From Corynebacterium sp. (GTDB taxonomy: Bacteria > Actinomycetota > Actinomycetes > Mycobacteriales > Mycobacteriaceae), in contig NZ_JAUMTY010000019.1 of the NCBI RefSeq assembly GCF_030530965.1, forward strand, positions 1-41,252: a stretch of DNA of 41,252 bases, given 5' to 3'. This document shows positions 33,781 to 41,252 of this stretch, piece after piece. Position 1 is the first letter of the stretch, and every line of letters starts with the position of its first letter. The translations under genes and the position numbers were made by a program. The notes beneath the pieces were generated by a model. The model was not told the DNA's origin, did not search any database, and worked only from the letters and a program-made list of their open reading frames with translations.

Positions 33781-35064
33781 TTGCTACCGCTCAACCGCGA
33801 ATTCTCCCACGTCGCCCGCTCCATGACCCGAGACCTCCTGGGATACATCAGCCACGACGACTTCATCAGCTTCGCCGGCGGAGCCCCCGACCCCACACTC
33901 CTGGACACATCGGGCATCACGGAATGCGTCCGCACGGTGCTAGACGACAGCGGGCCCGATGTCTTCCAATACTCCGTCACAGAAGGCGAACCCGAACTCC
34001 GGCAAGCAATGGCTCGGGAAATGCAACGCCGGCACCTGCCCGCCCGCGCGGACAACATCCTCATCTCCACCGGCAGCCAAGAAATACTGTTTTTACTCGC
34101 CCGCGTCATCATCAACCCAGGGGACACGGTCCTAGTCGAAGCCCCCACCTACCCCGCGGCCATCCAAGCATTCACCATGGCCGGAGCGCGAGTCATCCCC
34201 GTGCCCTGCGACGATAACGGCATCATCCCCTCAGAACTCGAGCGCGCACTACGGGACTACGACCCCGTCATCACCTACCTCATCCCGGTCTTCCAAAACC
34301 CCACCGGCCGCTCAATGAGCGAGCGTCGGAAAGAAGAGGTACGGCGCGTTCTCGCAGGTCAACGAAGTTTACTGGTCGAAGACGACGCGTATTCGCCCTT
34401 AGCCTTCGACGGAAACGCGCGCGAACCGCTCTGTCACGCCTACGAGTCCGAATCCGGCGCGGTTTACCTGGCCAGCCTGTCGAAATTCCTGTCGCCAGCA
34501 TTCCGTATCGGGGCCGCACTGATACCAGATTGGCTACTCCAACCAATGGTGGTTGCCAAACAAGTATCGACGCTGCACGGGTCCGTGATCGACCAGCGCG
34601 CTGCCGCACTGTGGCTCGACAGGGTAGAACCGGACGGCGTCTCCTCGCGCGACCGCGCCCTGGGAACGATGCGGGCAACCTATCAGGCCCGATGTAATGC
34701 CCTGCGTACACAATTACTCGACATCGTTCCCGATGGGACGCATATCACCGACCCCGATGGCGGCATGTTTGTGTGGATAGATTTCCCGGACGAATTACGT
34801 CCACAGGTGAATACGCTGTCGCTCATCGACGACGCAATAGAACACGAGATCGCTTTCGTCCCGGGCACGGAATTCTTCCCACACGACTCCCAGCCGACTT
34901 CGGTCTATCGGAACGTCGAAAGAAAAGACAGTACGACGATCGACGCGGACACGAAACTGGAAGGGCAGCTTTCCATACGGTTTTCCTTCGCGGGGAATAG
35001 CATTCCGGTGATGAAGACGGGGATGGAGCGGTTCGCCACAGTGCTGCAGAATGCTCTGCGTTAG
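33781..35064 (+). CDS. PLP-dependent aminotransferase (class I/II, LysN/ARO8-like)
   Basis: A 427-residue cytoplasmic fold-type I aminotransferase. It shows FAGGAPDP near the start, STGSQEIL, VEAPTYPAA, PVFQNPTGRSMS, VEDDAYSPLAF and the PLP-binding Lys235 in SLSKFLSPAFRIG. These are typical of the MocR-related 2-aminoadipate/aromatic aminotransferase group, here without a DNA-binding domain. The start is a TTG with GAGG 6 bases upstream. It is the third gene of a unit with two amino-acid-type binding proteins, which suggests catabolism of the imported amino acid. A frequent alternative for this group is 2-aminoadipate or valine-pyruvate transamination. Confidence 0.88.
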   Translation: MLPLNREFSHVARSMTRDLLGYISHDDFISFAGGAPDPTLLDTSGITECVRTVLDDSGPDVFQYSVTEGEPELRQAMAREMQRRHLPARADNILISTGSQEILFLLARVIINPGDTVLVEAPTYPAAIQAFTMAGARVIPVPCDDNGIIPSELERALRDYDPVITYLIPVFQNPTGRSMSERRKEEVRRVLAGQRSLLVEDDAYSPLAFDGNAREPLCHAYESESGAVYLASLSKFLSPAFRIGAALIPDWLLQPMVVAKQVSTLHGSVIDQRAAALWLDRVEPDGVSSRDRALGTMRATYQARCNALRTQLLDIVPDGTHITDPDGGMFVWIDFPDELRPQVNTLSLIDDAIEHEIAFVPGTEFFPHDSQPTSVYRNVERKDSTTIDADTKLEGQLSIRFSFAGNSIPVMKTGMERFATVLQNALR

Positions 35065-35393
35065 GGGGAGAGTGGGCGCCGCGCGAGGGAGAGCGGACTC
35101 CTCCCATAACGAGCGTCGGCCACCCCGCATAACGAGCGTCGGCTAGCAATGCCCGCTCACTTGAACTGCTCACACCTATTCCGGTACTCTCAACTATCTG
35201 TGTGTCGAGTTGTCGATGCAGCGTTGATTCAGTGATAGGAACTACGATTTCCGCGCTGTTGACGCTGATACAACGCCACATTGGCAATGTGACACGAGTC
35301 GCGGGTCTCCACCGGCCGCCGCGGCAGCAGACTGACGGTAGTTAGCCTGTTCAATTATGTGGCTGGCAGTTCCAGACAGACTTTCAAGGAGTC
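35065..35393. promoter_or_regulatory. Upstream region of rplM-rpsI
   Basis: A 329-base gene-free stretch. It has a 16-base direct repeat CATAACGAGCGTCGGC at 35105-35120 and 35128-35143 (23-base period). A TTGACG -35 candidate lies at 35259-35264. A perfect palindrome CACATTG-G-CAATGTG (35277-35291) sits where the matching -10 would be. A second weak promoter candidate is CTGACG (35332-35337) with TTATGT (35355-35360), 17 bases apart. AAGGAG before the ATG is the rplM ribosome binding site. Confidence 0.45.
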
Positions 35394-35840
35394 ATGTTGT
35401 CTACTTTCCACCCGAAGAGCGGTGACATTACCCGTAAGTGGTACGTCATCGACGCCGCCGACGTGGTGCTCGGCCGCCTCGCTGTTGAGGCTGCTGACCT
35501 GCTGCGCGGCAAGCGTAAGCCGATTTTTGCACCGAACGTTGACTGTGGCGACCACGTCATCATCATCAACGCCGACAAGGTTCGCGTTTCCGCAAACAAG
35601 CGCGAGCGTGAGTTCCGTTACCGTCACTCCGGATACCCGGGTGGTCTGACCACCATGACCCTGGGTCGTTCGCTCGAGGTGCACCCGGAACGCGTCATCG
35701 AAGAAGCTATCGCCGGTATGATGCCGCACAACAAGCTTTCCCGCGCATCTATCAAGAAGCTTCACGTGTACGCAGGTAGCGAGCACCGTCACGCTGCCCA
35801 GAAGCCCGAGAACTACGAGATCAAGCAGGTGGCACAGTAG
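35394..35840 (+). CDS. rplM: 50S ribosomal protein L13 (uL13)
   Basis: A 148-residue early-assembly protein of the large subunit. It shows WYVIDAADVVLGRLAVEAADL, GDHVIIINADKVRVS and GMMPHNKLSRASIKKLHVYAG, diagnostic for L13. AAGGAG 3 bases before the ATG. Its TAG overlaps the GTG of rpsI by one base. In M. tuberculosis this gene lies directly after esxT; here a 3.4-kb cassette intervenes. Confidence 0.98.
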   Translation: MLSTFHPKSGDITRKWYVIDAADVVLGRLAVEAADLLRGKRKPIFAPNVDCGDHVIIINADKVRVSANKREREFRYRHSGYPGGLTTMTLGRSLEVHPERVIEEAIAGMMPHNKLSRASIKKLHVYAGSEHRHAAQKPENYEIKQVAQ

Positions 35841-36379
35841 TGAGCGAGAACACCGAAAACCAGATTCAGGACGAGGCCAACGAGGCCGACTTCATCGCCG
35901 CTCAGGCAGCGAGCGAAGAGTTCGTTTCCACCATCGGCGATTCCGTCGCCACTGAGGTTGAAGAAGAAGCAGTTGCTGAACCCGAGCAGCGCGACTTCCC
36001 GATCCAGACCGTGGGGCGTCGTAAGCGCGCCGTTGTTCGCGTCGTTATGACCGCCGGCTCCGGCGAGTTCACTTGTAACGGTCGCGCCCTGGAAGACTAC
36101 TTCCCGAACAAGCTGCACCAGCAGCTCATCAAGGCTCCTCTCACCCTCATTGAGCGTGAGGGCCAGTTCGACATCAAGGCGAACCTCAAGGGCGGTGGCC
36201 CCTCGGGTCAGGCCGGCGCTTTCCGCCTGGCGATTGCCCGTGCGCTGAACGCCTACAACCCGGCTGACCGCAGCGCCCTCAAGAAGGCTGGCTTCCTCAC
36301 CCGCGATGCTCGCGAGGTTGAGCGCAAGAAGGCTGGTTTGCACAAAGCTCGTCGCGCTCCGCAGTACTCCAAGCGTTAA
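35840..36379 (+). CDS. rpsI: 30S ribosomal protein S9 (uS9)
   Basis: A 179-residue protein whose C-terminal tail (RRAPQYSKR) reaches the P-site tRNA. The core begins QTVGRRKRAVVRVVMTAGSG. The first 50 or so residues form an acidic extension (Glu/Ala/Asp-rich), usual in actinobacteria. The GTG start shares a base with the rplM stop codon (TAGTG), so translation is coupled. A terminator follows at 36424-36466. Confidence 0.97.
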   Translation: MSENTENQIQDEANEADFIAAQAASEEFVSTIGDSVATEVEEEAVAEPEQRDFPIQTVGRRKRAVVRVVMTAGSGEFTCNGRALEDYFPNKLHQQLIKAPLTLIEREGQFDIKANLKGGGPSGQAGAFRLAIARALNAYNPADRSALKKAGFLTRDAREVERKKAGLHKARRAPQYSKR

Positions 36380-36423
36380 ATATCGCTTTACCCGGCTTGT
36401 TCCGGGTTGCGTTCGACGCACAC

Positions 36424-36466
36424 AACCCCTTGTCCTGCCACACAATTCGGCAGAGCAAGGGGTTTT
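36424..36466 (+). terminator. Terminator after rpsI
   Basis: A hairpin AACCCCTTG-tc-CTGCC / GGCAG-ag-CAAGGGGTT around a loop of about 9 bases, followed by TTTT. Two stacked stems with a small internal loop. It closes the rplM-rpsI unit. A smaller CCCGG/CCGGG hairpin lies at about 36390-36406. Confidence 0.85.
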
Positions 36467-36571
36467 CCTATATCTATATCGACGACGACGTACGCGCCGT
36501 TGGCTTAAATAGACCGCTTGGCTCGCTGGGCCAGCGCCGGCGACAGTGTGAAGCCAGCGCCTTCACACATC

Positions 36572-38686
36572 TCAGTCGCCGCTACCGACCGTGCACTGGC
36601 TGGCGGGCTTCTTCCCCTTCGGGAACGCCTGTGTCAGGGCGTCGGCAAAACGTCGACCTTTTTCCTTGGCACCCACGGTATTCGGATGGATCCCGTCGTC
36701 AATGAACCAGTCATCTTGAACCTCACCGGCCCAATCGTAAAGACGCAGGTTGGGGTACTCCTTGCACATCTTCCGCAGCGCCTCGTCGTAATGCTGCATA
36801 CCCGAGTTAGCGTAGGCGGACTGGGCAGCGTTCACGGTCTTCACCGTCGGCCACAGCACGTGCTTTTCGTCTTTGACAATGTCCATAATCGTGCGGATAC
36901 GGTCCTCTGCCGACGTCTGATTGCCAGCGGTGACATTAGCGGCGTCGTTCGTTCCAATCGCCATCACCCAGCACGCGTCTTTGTAGTGGTGGCTCTCCAT
37001 GTTGGTGACGACTTCCGTGGCGTTCGGATCATCTTTATACCGCTCGATGACAGCCCGCGCGCCCTTGATGTCCAGGTACACATCCTTCGCGCCCACGCGC
37101 TTGTATTGCGCGCCCACACGGTCCGCCGGATCCGGCAGGTAGTCGGGCGAATTAAGCGCGATAGAGGTGGAATCGCCAATATGGATCACCGTTGAGCAGT
37201 CAATCCCAGTATTCCGCCCCTGAGCAGCGGCTTTACCGTTCTTATCGCCTGCCGACGCTGCGTCGGGGTTGTCGGCACCGTTTCCCTGCCGATTACCGTT
37301 GTCTCCGCCGACTTTGACAGCCCCGTCGGTACCACTGCCGCCGATCGCAGCCATCGGATCGTTGGACGACGAGCCATTAGACCCGTCGGCAAGAGCTTTA
37401 GGCAATCCGGCGGCGAGAATCGCGAGAAGGATGACCGAGGCAACCCCGGTGAGGACCGGCGGCGTCCCCCGTCGGCGAGAGACTGCCGGGCTCGCTGCGG
37501 TGCCGGAGGCGTTTTCCGACACGTGGCCTGACCACCACTTACGTGCCAGCGCAACAACTCCATGCCGGCGGATCGGGTCCTCGATCAATGTCCAGGACAG
37601 GGCAGCCAGAATGACAGATATCGCGGACAGTACAGGCCCAGCAATAATCAAGTGATTTTCGACGAACCCATCGGGCGCGAACGCAATCACAGGCATGTGC
37701 CAGAGGTAGATGCCGTAGGAGCGCTCGCCCAGCCAGCGCAGAGGCGGAAGACCAACGATGCGGGTCATCCACGAGTGCTCGTCGGCAAGGGGCAACAGTG
37801 CCGCAGCGGTGGCCAGGGCGAGAACTGCGAATCCTCCCTGGTAGAGCCACATGGCGTTATCGTCGGTACGAACCATCATGACAATGACGACGGCCAAGCC
37901 GGCCAGCCCGACGAGGTCAAGAAGATGTCGGGCGAGTGCGTTGGAACGCCAGGACCGTGAAGCTTGTGTGCTGTCGGATCCTGAAGCGTTGGAGGCGGCG
38001 ACGCCGGGCTTCCACACGAAAGCCAGAGACGCACCAATCAGCAGCCCTAATGCGCGAGTATCCGTTCCTTCGTAAACGCGAGTGTGATCGACGCCGGGCT
38101 CGACCAAGTAAGCCATCCACGCGCCCGATATGGCAGCCAAAATCAAGCACGTAACAGCAGCGAAACCATGCGAATGCTTACGACGCTGCCACAGGAAAGT
38201 GATGGCGGTGAACACAAACGGCCACACGAGATAGAACTGCTCTTCCACCGCCAGCGACCACATGTGACTGAGCGGTTGCGGCCCACCAAACATGTCGAAG
38301 TACGAATCACCTGCGACGATTTCGTACCAGTTGTTGTAATAGAACAGCGCGGAAAGTGCTTCCCAGCCACGCTTCGCTAAACTCCCGTGGTCGAGGAACG
38401 CGGTGAGCATCATGACCGTAATCAATACGGTAATAACCGCTGGTAACAGCCGGCGGAAACGTCGAAGCCAGAATTGACCAAACTTAATACGACCATCACG
38501 GTCCCATTGCCTGACCAGGATCGACGTGATCAAATACCCCGACAGGGTGAAAAAGACGCCGACACCGAGTAGCCCTCCGTCGGAATACGGAACCGACAGG
38601 TGGTAGAGCAGAACAGCGATGACAGCGATGGCGCGGAGGCCGTCTAATCCAGGGAGATAGGTGGATTTTCCTACGGGGCGTGGCAT
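36572..38686 (-). CDS. OafA-type acyltransferase 3 with C-terminal SGNH domain
   Basis: A 704-residue membrane acyltransferase. The N-terminal part (about 1-380) is the acyltransferase 3 fold with ten or so helices (GLDGLRAIAVIAVLLYHL, the active His region, and MWSLAVEEQFYLVWP). A basic loop (about 390-405) and one more helix follow, then a Gly/Asn/Asp-rich linker (about 440-495). The C-terminal extracytoplasmic SGNH hydrolase-like domain has GDST (Ser506), GTND (579-582) and DDGIHP (Asp663/664, His667). Such fusions O-acylate cell-envelope glycans or lipids. GGGAAG precedes the ATG. It is inserted between rpsI and glmM on the opposite strand. The acceptor is unknown. Confidence 0.92.
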   Translation of the reverse strand: MPRPVGKSTYLPGLDGLRAIAVIAVLLYHLSVPYSDGGLLGVGVFFTLSGYLITSILVRQWDRDGRIKFGQFWLRRFRRLLPAVITVLITVMMLTAFLDHGSLAKRGWEALSALFYYNNWYEIVAGDSYFDMFGGPQPLSHMWSLAVEEQFYLVWPFVFTAITFLWQRRKHSHGFAAVTCLILAAISGAWMAYLVEPGVDHTRVYEGTDTRALGLLIGASLAFVWKPGVAASNASGSDSTQASRSWRSNALARHLLDLVGLAGLAVVIVMMVRTDDNAMWLYQGGFAVLALATAAALLPLADEHSWMTRIVGLPPLRWLGERSYGIYLWHMPVIAFAPDGFVENHLIIAGPVLSAISVILAALSWTLIEDPIRRHGVVALARKWWSGHVSENASGTAASPAVSRRRGTPPVLTGVASVILLAILAAGLPKALADGSNGSSSNDPMAAIGGSGTDGAVKVGGDNGNRQGNGADNPDAASAGDKNGKAAAQGRNTGIDCSTVIHIGDSTSIALNSPDYLPDPADRVGAQYKRVGAKDVYLDIKGARAVIERYKDDPNATEVVTNMESHHYKDACWVMAIGTNDAANVTAGNQTSAEDRIRTIMDIVKDEKHVLWPTVKTVNAAQSAYANSGMQHYDEALRKMCKEYPNLRLYDWAGEVQDDWFIDDGIHPNTVGAKEKGRRFADALTQAFPKGKKPASQCTVGSGD

Positions 38687-39110
38687 ACAACTTCCCGGTA
38701 CGTCGATAAGTGAACAACAGGAGCAAGGCGGATCCGCAAGAGTACAGCGGCGCCGATGACATAGCGTATATCGTGGCGCGCGATAACGGGGAACTAGCTA
38801 CATATCTAGTCACGGATATCGGGTTACCGGCTACATATTGGTAGTGGATCGACATCAAATCGAAATGGGCGGGCGGCATATCGCCCACCAACAGGCGACT
38901 TATCCACAGTTTGTGGGTGCACGCGTAGTTATCCACAGCCTGTTTTTGCACAGTGCGGTGTTATGGGACCTGTCCTATTAGACTGTTGGCTCAGTTATAA
39001 AGCATCCCGGGCGTAAGCGCTCCAACTCGGGCTGCCGGATTGCGGTAGCTAGGGTTGTGAAGCGCACACACCGAAACGCCAATGCTGAACAGTGGGAAAG
39101 GGTAGACCAG
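38687..39110. promoter_or_regulatory. Divergent region between the acyltransferase and glmM, with DnaA boxes
   Basis: A 424-base gene-free stretch. It contains two perfect DnaA boxes TTATCCACA (38900-38908 and 38929-38937, same orientation) and a near match TTTTGCACA (38944-38952). A repeated GCTACATAT occurs at 38797-38805 and 38830-38838, and an inverted repeat TATCG-tggcgcg-CGATA near 38769-38785. TATAAA around 38995 is a possible -10 for glmM. The frame from 39057 would extend glmM by 18 residues but is unlike the family. Confidence 0.5.
38900..38952 (+). promoter_or_regulatory. DnaA-box cluster
   Basis: Two perfect TTATCCACA boxes 29 bases apart in the same orientation, plus a one-mismatch box TTTTGCACA 15 bases further on. 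Both perfect copies extend to TTATCCACAG. No dnaA, dnaN or other origin gene is near, so this is not oriC; it may be a DnaA-regulated promoter or a DnaA titration site. Confidence 0.6.
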
Positions 39111-40454
39111 ATGGGACGACGTTACTTCGGCACTGATGGTGTTCGTGGTCTTGCAAATAAGACGTTAACTGCGCCGTTGGCAATGAAGTTGGGGTCCGCT
39201 GCGGCGAAGGTGCTGACCGCCAACCGGAAGGGTGGCCGTCGGCCTGTCGCTGTTGTGGGGCGTGACCCGCGTGTGTCGGGGGAGATGTTGTCTGCCGCGT
39301 TGTCGGCAGGGATGGCAAGCCAGGGTGTCGACGTCCTCCGCGTGGGCGTCATTCCAACCCCTGCTGTGGCGTTTCTGACCGATGATTATGGCGCTGACAT
39401 GGGCGTTGTCATTTCCGCAAGCCACAACCCTATGCCGGATAACGGAATCAAATTCTTCGCGGCGGGTGGGCTCAAACTTGACGACGCGGTCGAGGCGGAG
39501 ATCGAAGCCACCATGTTGGAGTTGTCTGAGACTGGTCCGACGGGGGCGGGGATTGGTCGTATTGTCGAGGAATCTCCCGACGCTTTGGAGCGCTATTTGT
39601 TCCACCTCGCGGGGGCTGTGCCGACGCCCTTGGATGGAATTCGGGTCGTGGTGGATTGCGCTAATGGTGCTGCGTCGACGGCTGCGCCCATGGCGTATCA
39701 GGCCGCTGGCGCCGATGTCGTCCCCATTTTTAATAAACCCAACGCCTTCAACATCAATGAAAATTGCGGATCGACGCATATCGATGTTTTGCAACGCGCT
39801 GTGCTGGAACATCACGCTGACCTGGGGCTCGCGCACGATGGCGATGCAGACCGCTGTTTGGCCGTCGATTCCGAAGGCAATGTTGTCGACGGCGACCAGA
39901 TCATGGCGATCCTCGCGATCGCGATGAAAGAAGGCGGGGAACTGAAAAAGTCGACCCTCGTCGCAACGGTGATGTCGAACCTTGGTCTCAAACTTGCGAT
40001 GAAAGAACAGGGTATTGAGGTCCGGACGACGAAGGTCGGCGACCGCTATGTGCTCGCAGACCTGAATGCCGGTGATTACAGCCTGGGTGGTGAGCAGTCC
40101 GGACACATCGTCATCCCCGAACACGGGACGACGGGCGACGGGACACTCACCGGTCTGAGCGTGATGGCACGGATGGCTCAAACGGGGAAGACCTTGTCCG
40201 AGTTGGCGTCGGTGATGAGGGTTCTCCCGCAGACGTTGATCAATGTGCCGGTCACCGACAAAGCGGCCATTACCAATGACGAGGCTGTTCGGACGGCGAT
40301 TACTGAGGCCGAGGAGGAGCTGGGCGAATCGGGTCGCGTGCTCTTGCGTCCATCTGGCACCGAGGAACTTTTCCGCGTGATGGTGGAGGCCGGCGACGGT
40401 GCCACGGCGCGGAAAATCGCTGGTCGGTTGGCTGCCGTGGTCGCAAGTGTGTAA
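39111..40454 (+). CDS. glmM: Phosphoglucosamine mutase
   Basis: Converts glucosamine 6-phosphate to glucosamine 1-phosphate on the way to UDP-GlcNAc for peptidoglycan. The 447-residue protein is of normal length. It starts MGRRYFGTDGVRGLANK, has the phosphorylated Ser104 in ISASHNPMPDNG, the metal-binding DGDADR motif, GEQSGHI (sugar binding) and the phosphate-binding RPSGTEELFRVMVE. The ATG at 39111 follows AAAGGG. Next to rplM-rpsI in actinobacteria, here separated from it by the acyltransferase gene. Its upstream region carries two DnaA boxes. Confidence 0.97.
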   Translation: MGRRYFGTDGVRGLANKTLTAPLAMKLGSAAAKVLTANRKGGRRPVAVVGRDPRVSGEMLSAALSAGMASQGVDVLRVGVIPTPAVAFLTDDYGADMGVVISASHNPMPDNGIKFFAAGGLKLDDAVEAEIEATMLELSETGPTGAGIGRIVEESPDALERYLFHLAGAVPTPLDGIRVVVDCANGAASTAAPMAYQAAGADVVPIFNKPNAFNINENCGSTHIDVLQRAVLEHHADLGLAHDGDADRCLAVDSEGNVVDGDQIMAILAIAMKEGGELKKSTLVATVMSNLGLKLAMKEQGIEVRTTKVGDRYVLADLNAGDYSLGGEQSGHIVIPEHGTTGDGTLTGLSVMARMAQTGKTLSELASVMRVLPQTLINVPVTDKAAITNDEAVRTAITEAEEELGESGRVLLRPSGTEELFRVMVEAGDGATARKIAGRLAAVVASV

Positions 40455-40555
40455 CTAGTGGACGCGCTGCGACCGTGTGATCTATAGCACTATGTGCGGA
40501 TGATGTGAGGGGTGGGCGATGTCGCAGCTGTCTGGCATAATTTTGCGGTGGGGAT

Positions 40556-40571
40556 CATGGCATCAGCCATG
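40556..40571. promoter_or_regulatory. Inverted repeat upstream of the post-glmM genes
   Basis: A perfect CATGGC-ATCA-GCCATG repeat, 33 bases before the ATG at 40604. A CATAAT -10-like hexamer lies just upstream (40536-40541), so the repeat would fall in or next to the start of the transcript. It could be an operator or a small hairpin. Confidence 0.4.
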
Positions 40572-40603
40572 AAATAATCGCTACGAATTTCAGGGGGGAT
40601 GTA

Positions 40604-40930
40604 ATGGGGGAGCTTGTTGTCTCTGCACCAGAGGCGTCCGCGCGCTCGTCGTTGTATGCGAGTGCGGGGCAGGATGTCGAATCAGTGATCGTTGGCTCGC
40701 CAGTGCCATTTATGCCCGTGCATACCGGTTTTTCGTGGGTGCAGGAGGGGTTGGCTATTGCGGGTGAGCTGGACCAACTCCGGGAGTTGTCCCGTCGGGC
40801 GTGTGAGGTTGCCGCTGCTCAGGGGCTATCAGCGGATAGTGTTGTGTCCCAAATTGTCGGGGCCGATGATGCCAGTAGCGCTGCATTCGCGAACTTGGAC
40901 CCTTCGGCGGAAGCGGTGGTGGTGCGATGA
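40604..40930 (+). CDS. Small ESX-4-associated hypothetical protein (Rv3440c position)
   Basis: A 108-residue protein without signal peptide or membrane segment, largely helical after residue 45 (LAIAGELDQLRELSRRACEVAAAQ). I do not recognise a named domain. It directly follows glmM, the position of Rv3440c (103 residues) in M. tuberculosis. Its size and helical character recall small T7SS-associated proteins of the EspC/WXG type, though no WXG turn is present. The ATG follows GGGGGA, the same kind of ribosome binding site as several ESX genes here. The stop overlaps the next start in ATGA. Confidence 0.75.
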   Translation: MGELVVSAPEASARSSLYASAGQDVESVIVGSPVPFMPVHTGFSWVQEGLAIAGELDQLRELSRRACEVAAAQGLSADSVVSQIVGADDASSAAFANLDPSAEAVVVR

Positions 40931-41252
40931 GCACCCTGTCCCAGCAAGTTGAGAGTGCGGCAGAGTATTCGGCAGCAAGCCATGCTCTCATGTTGGGAGC
41001 CGCTTTTTCCGGAGTGTTGTATCACCCGGTGGTGTCTGGGAACCAATTAAAGATTGATGTCATGCGCGCGTCGGGTGTGGAATGGGATCCTTTGCGGGAG
41101 AGTGCCGACACCTTACGGCGCATGATCCCGTATTTTATGGCCGTGCGCAGCAGTGGTGGCCGGGCATCTGATTCACTTGTCGACGTCGCTGAGGGGTTGA
41201 TTAGCGAGGCGGTGGACAAGGTCGGCGAGTGGCTCATTTCTCTTGCCGACGG
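40927..41252 (+). CDS. Hypothetical protein, partial at window end (Rv3439c position)
   Basis: The open frame begins with the ATG in the ATGA overlap at 40927 and runs to the window edge without a stop, giving at least 108 residues. It starts MSTLSQQVESAAEYSAASHA; a mixed helical region follows with VEWDPLRESADTLRRMIPYF and DSLVDVAEGLISEAVDKVG. No domain is recognised. It is translationally coupled to the preceding small gene. By position it corresponds to Rv3439c, a larger alanine/proline-rich protein beside the ESX-4 locus. The rest of the protein lies outside the window, so no function can be given. Confidence 0.75.
   Translation, partial: MSTLSQQVESAAEYSAASHALMLGAAFSGVLYHPVVSGNQLKIDVMRASGVEWDPLRESADTLRRMIPYFMAVRSSGGRASDSLVDVAEGLISEAVDKVGEWLISLAD

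Noticed and set aside
36518..37195. Plus-strand frame of 225 codons inside the acyltransferase gene
   Set aside because: Antisense to the SGNH domain, whose motifs are intact on the minus strand. No ribosome binding site or family resemblance.
38900..38937. DnaA boxes as a chromosomal origin
   Set aside because: Only two perfect boxes, no AT-rich unwinding element of usual size, and no dnaA/dnaN/rpmH neighbours.
39165..40181. Minus-strand frame of 338 codons opposite glmM
   Set aside because: Shadow of the highly conserved glmM frame; the translated sequence resembles no protein and is rich in His and Arg.
1..41252. tRNA, rRNA, insertion sequences or prophage genes
   Set aside because: No tRNA-like cloverleaf, rRNA stretch, transposase, integrase or terminal inverted repeats were recognised when reading both strands; a dedicated scan (tRNAscan, ISfinder) was not possible.

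Overview
The window comes from a high-G+C actinobacterium of the order Corynebacteriales, most likely a Corynebacterium; the species cannot be fixed from this sequence. Three things point there: a complete ESX-4 type VII secretion locus between the rpoA-rplQ-truA genes and the rplM-rpsI-glmM genes, in the arrangement known from Mycobacterium tuberculosis (Rv3457c to Rv3439c); an AftC-like arabinofuranosyltransferase; and CRP/GlxR-like operator architecture.

Layout. 1-7000 is metabolic: an arginine deiminase, a sugar O-acetyltransferase converging on it, and a minus-strand beta-glucoside operon (bglF-type PTS permease, 6-phospho-beta-glucosidase, LicT/BglG antiterminator). The operon is preceded by a textbook ribonucleic antiterminator overlapping a terminator and by a perfect CRP-like palindrome. 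7108-10725 is the infA-rpsM-rpsK-rpsD-rpoA-rplQ block, closed by a strong terminator. 10873-14899 (minus strand) holds an AftC-like GT87 enzyme and a tandem family of three lipoproteins sharing one C-terminal domain; two of them also share their whole upstream region. 15043-15939 is truA.

15892-31620 is the ESX-4 locus: a candidate EccE-like protein, a two-gene ABC transporter, eccB, mycP, eccD, a fused three-ATPase eccC, an Rv3446c-family protein, and two WXG100 proteins behind a highly structured leader. EccC, EccB and EccD (with EccE if the candidate is real) form the membrane machine, MycP is its protease, and the two WXG100 proteins are the likely secreted heterodimer. Between the esx pair and rplM sits an extra cassette (31770-35064) of two paralogous amino-acid-type binding lipoproteins and a PLP aminotransferase, with a good promoter of its own that appears to make a leaderless mRNA.

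35394-36379 is rplM-rpsI, followed by a terminator; then comes a minus-strand OafA-type acyltransferase with an SGNH domain, a 424-base intergenic region with two perfect DnaA boxes, glmM, and two small ATGA-coupled genes, the last running off the window, in the place of Rv3440c/Rv3439c.

The main points of interest are the dual control region of the bgl operon, the structured leader before the esx pair, the duplicated lipoproteins with duplicated regulatory regions, the extra ABC transporter and binding-protein/aminotransferase cassettes embedded in ESX-4, and the DnaA-box cluster before glmM.
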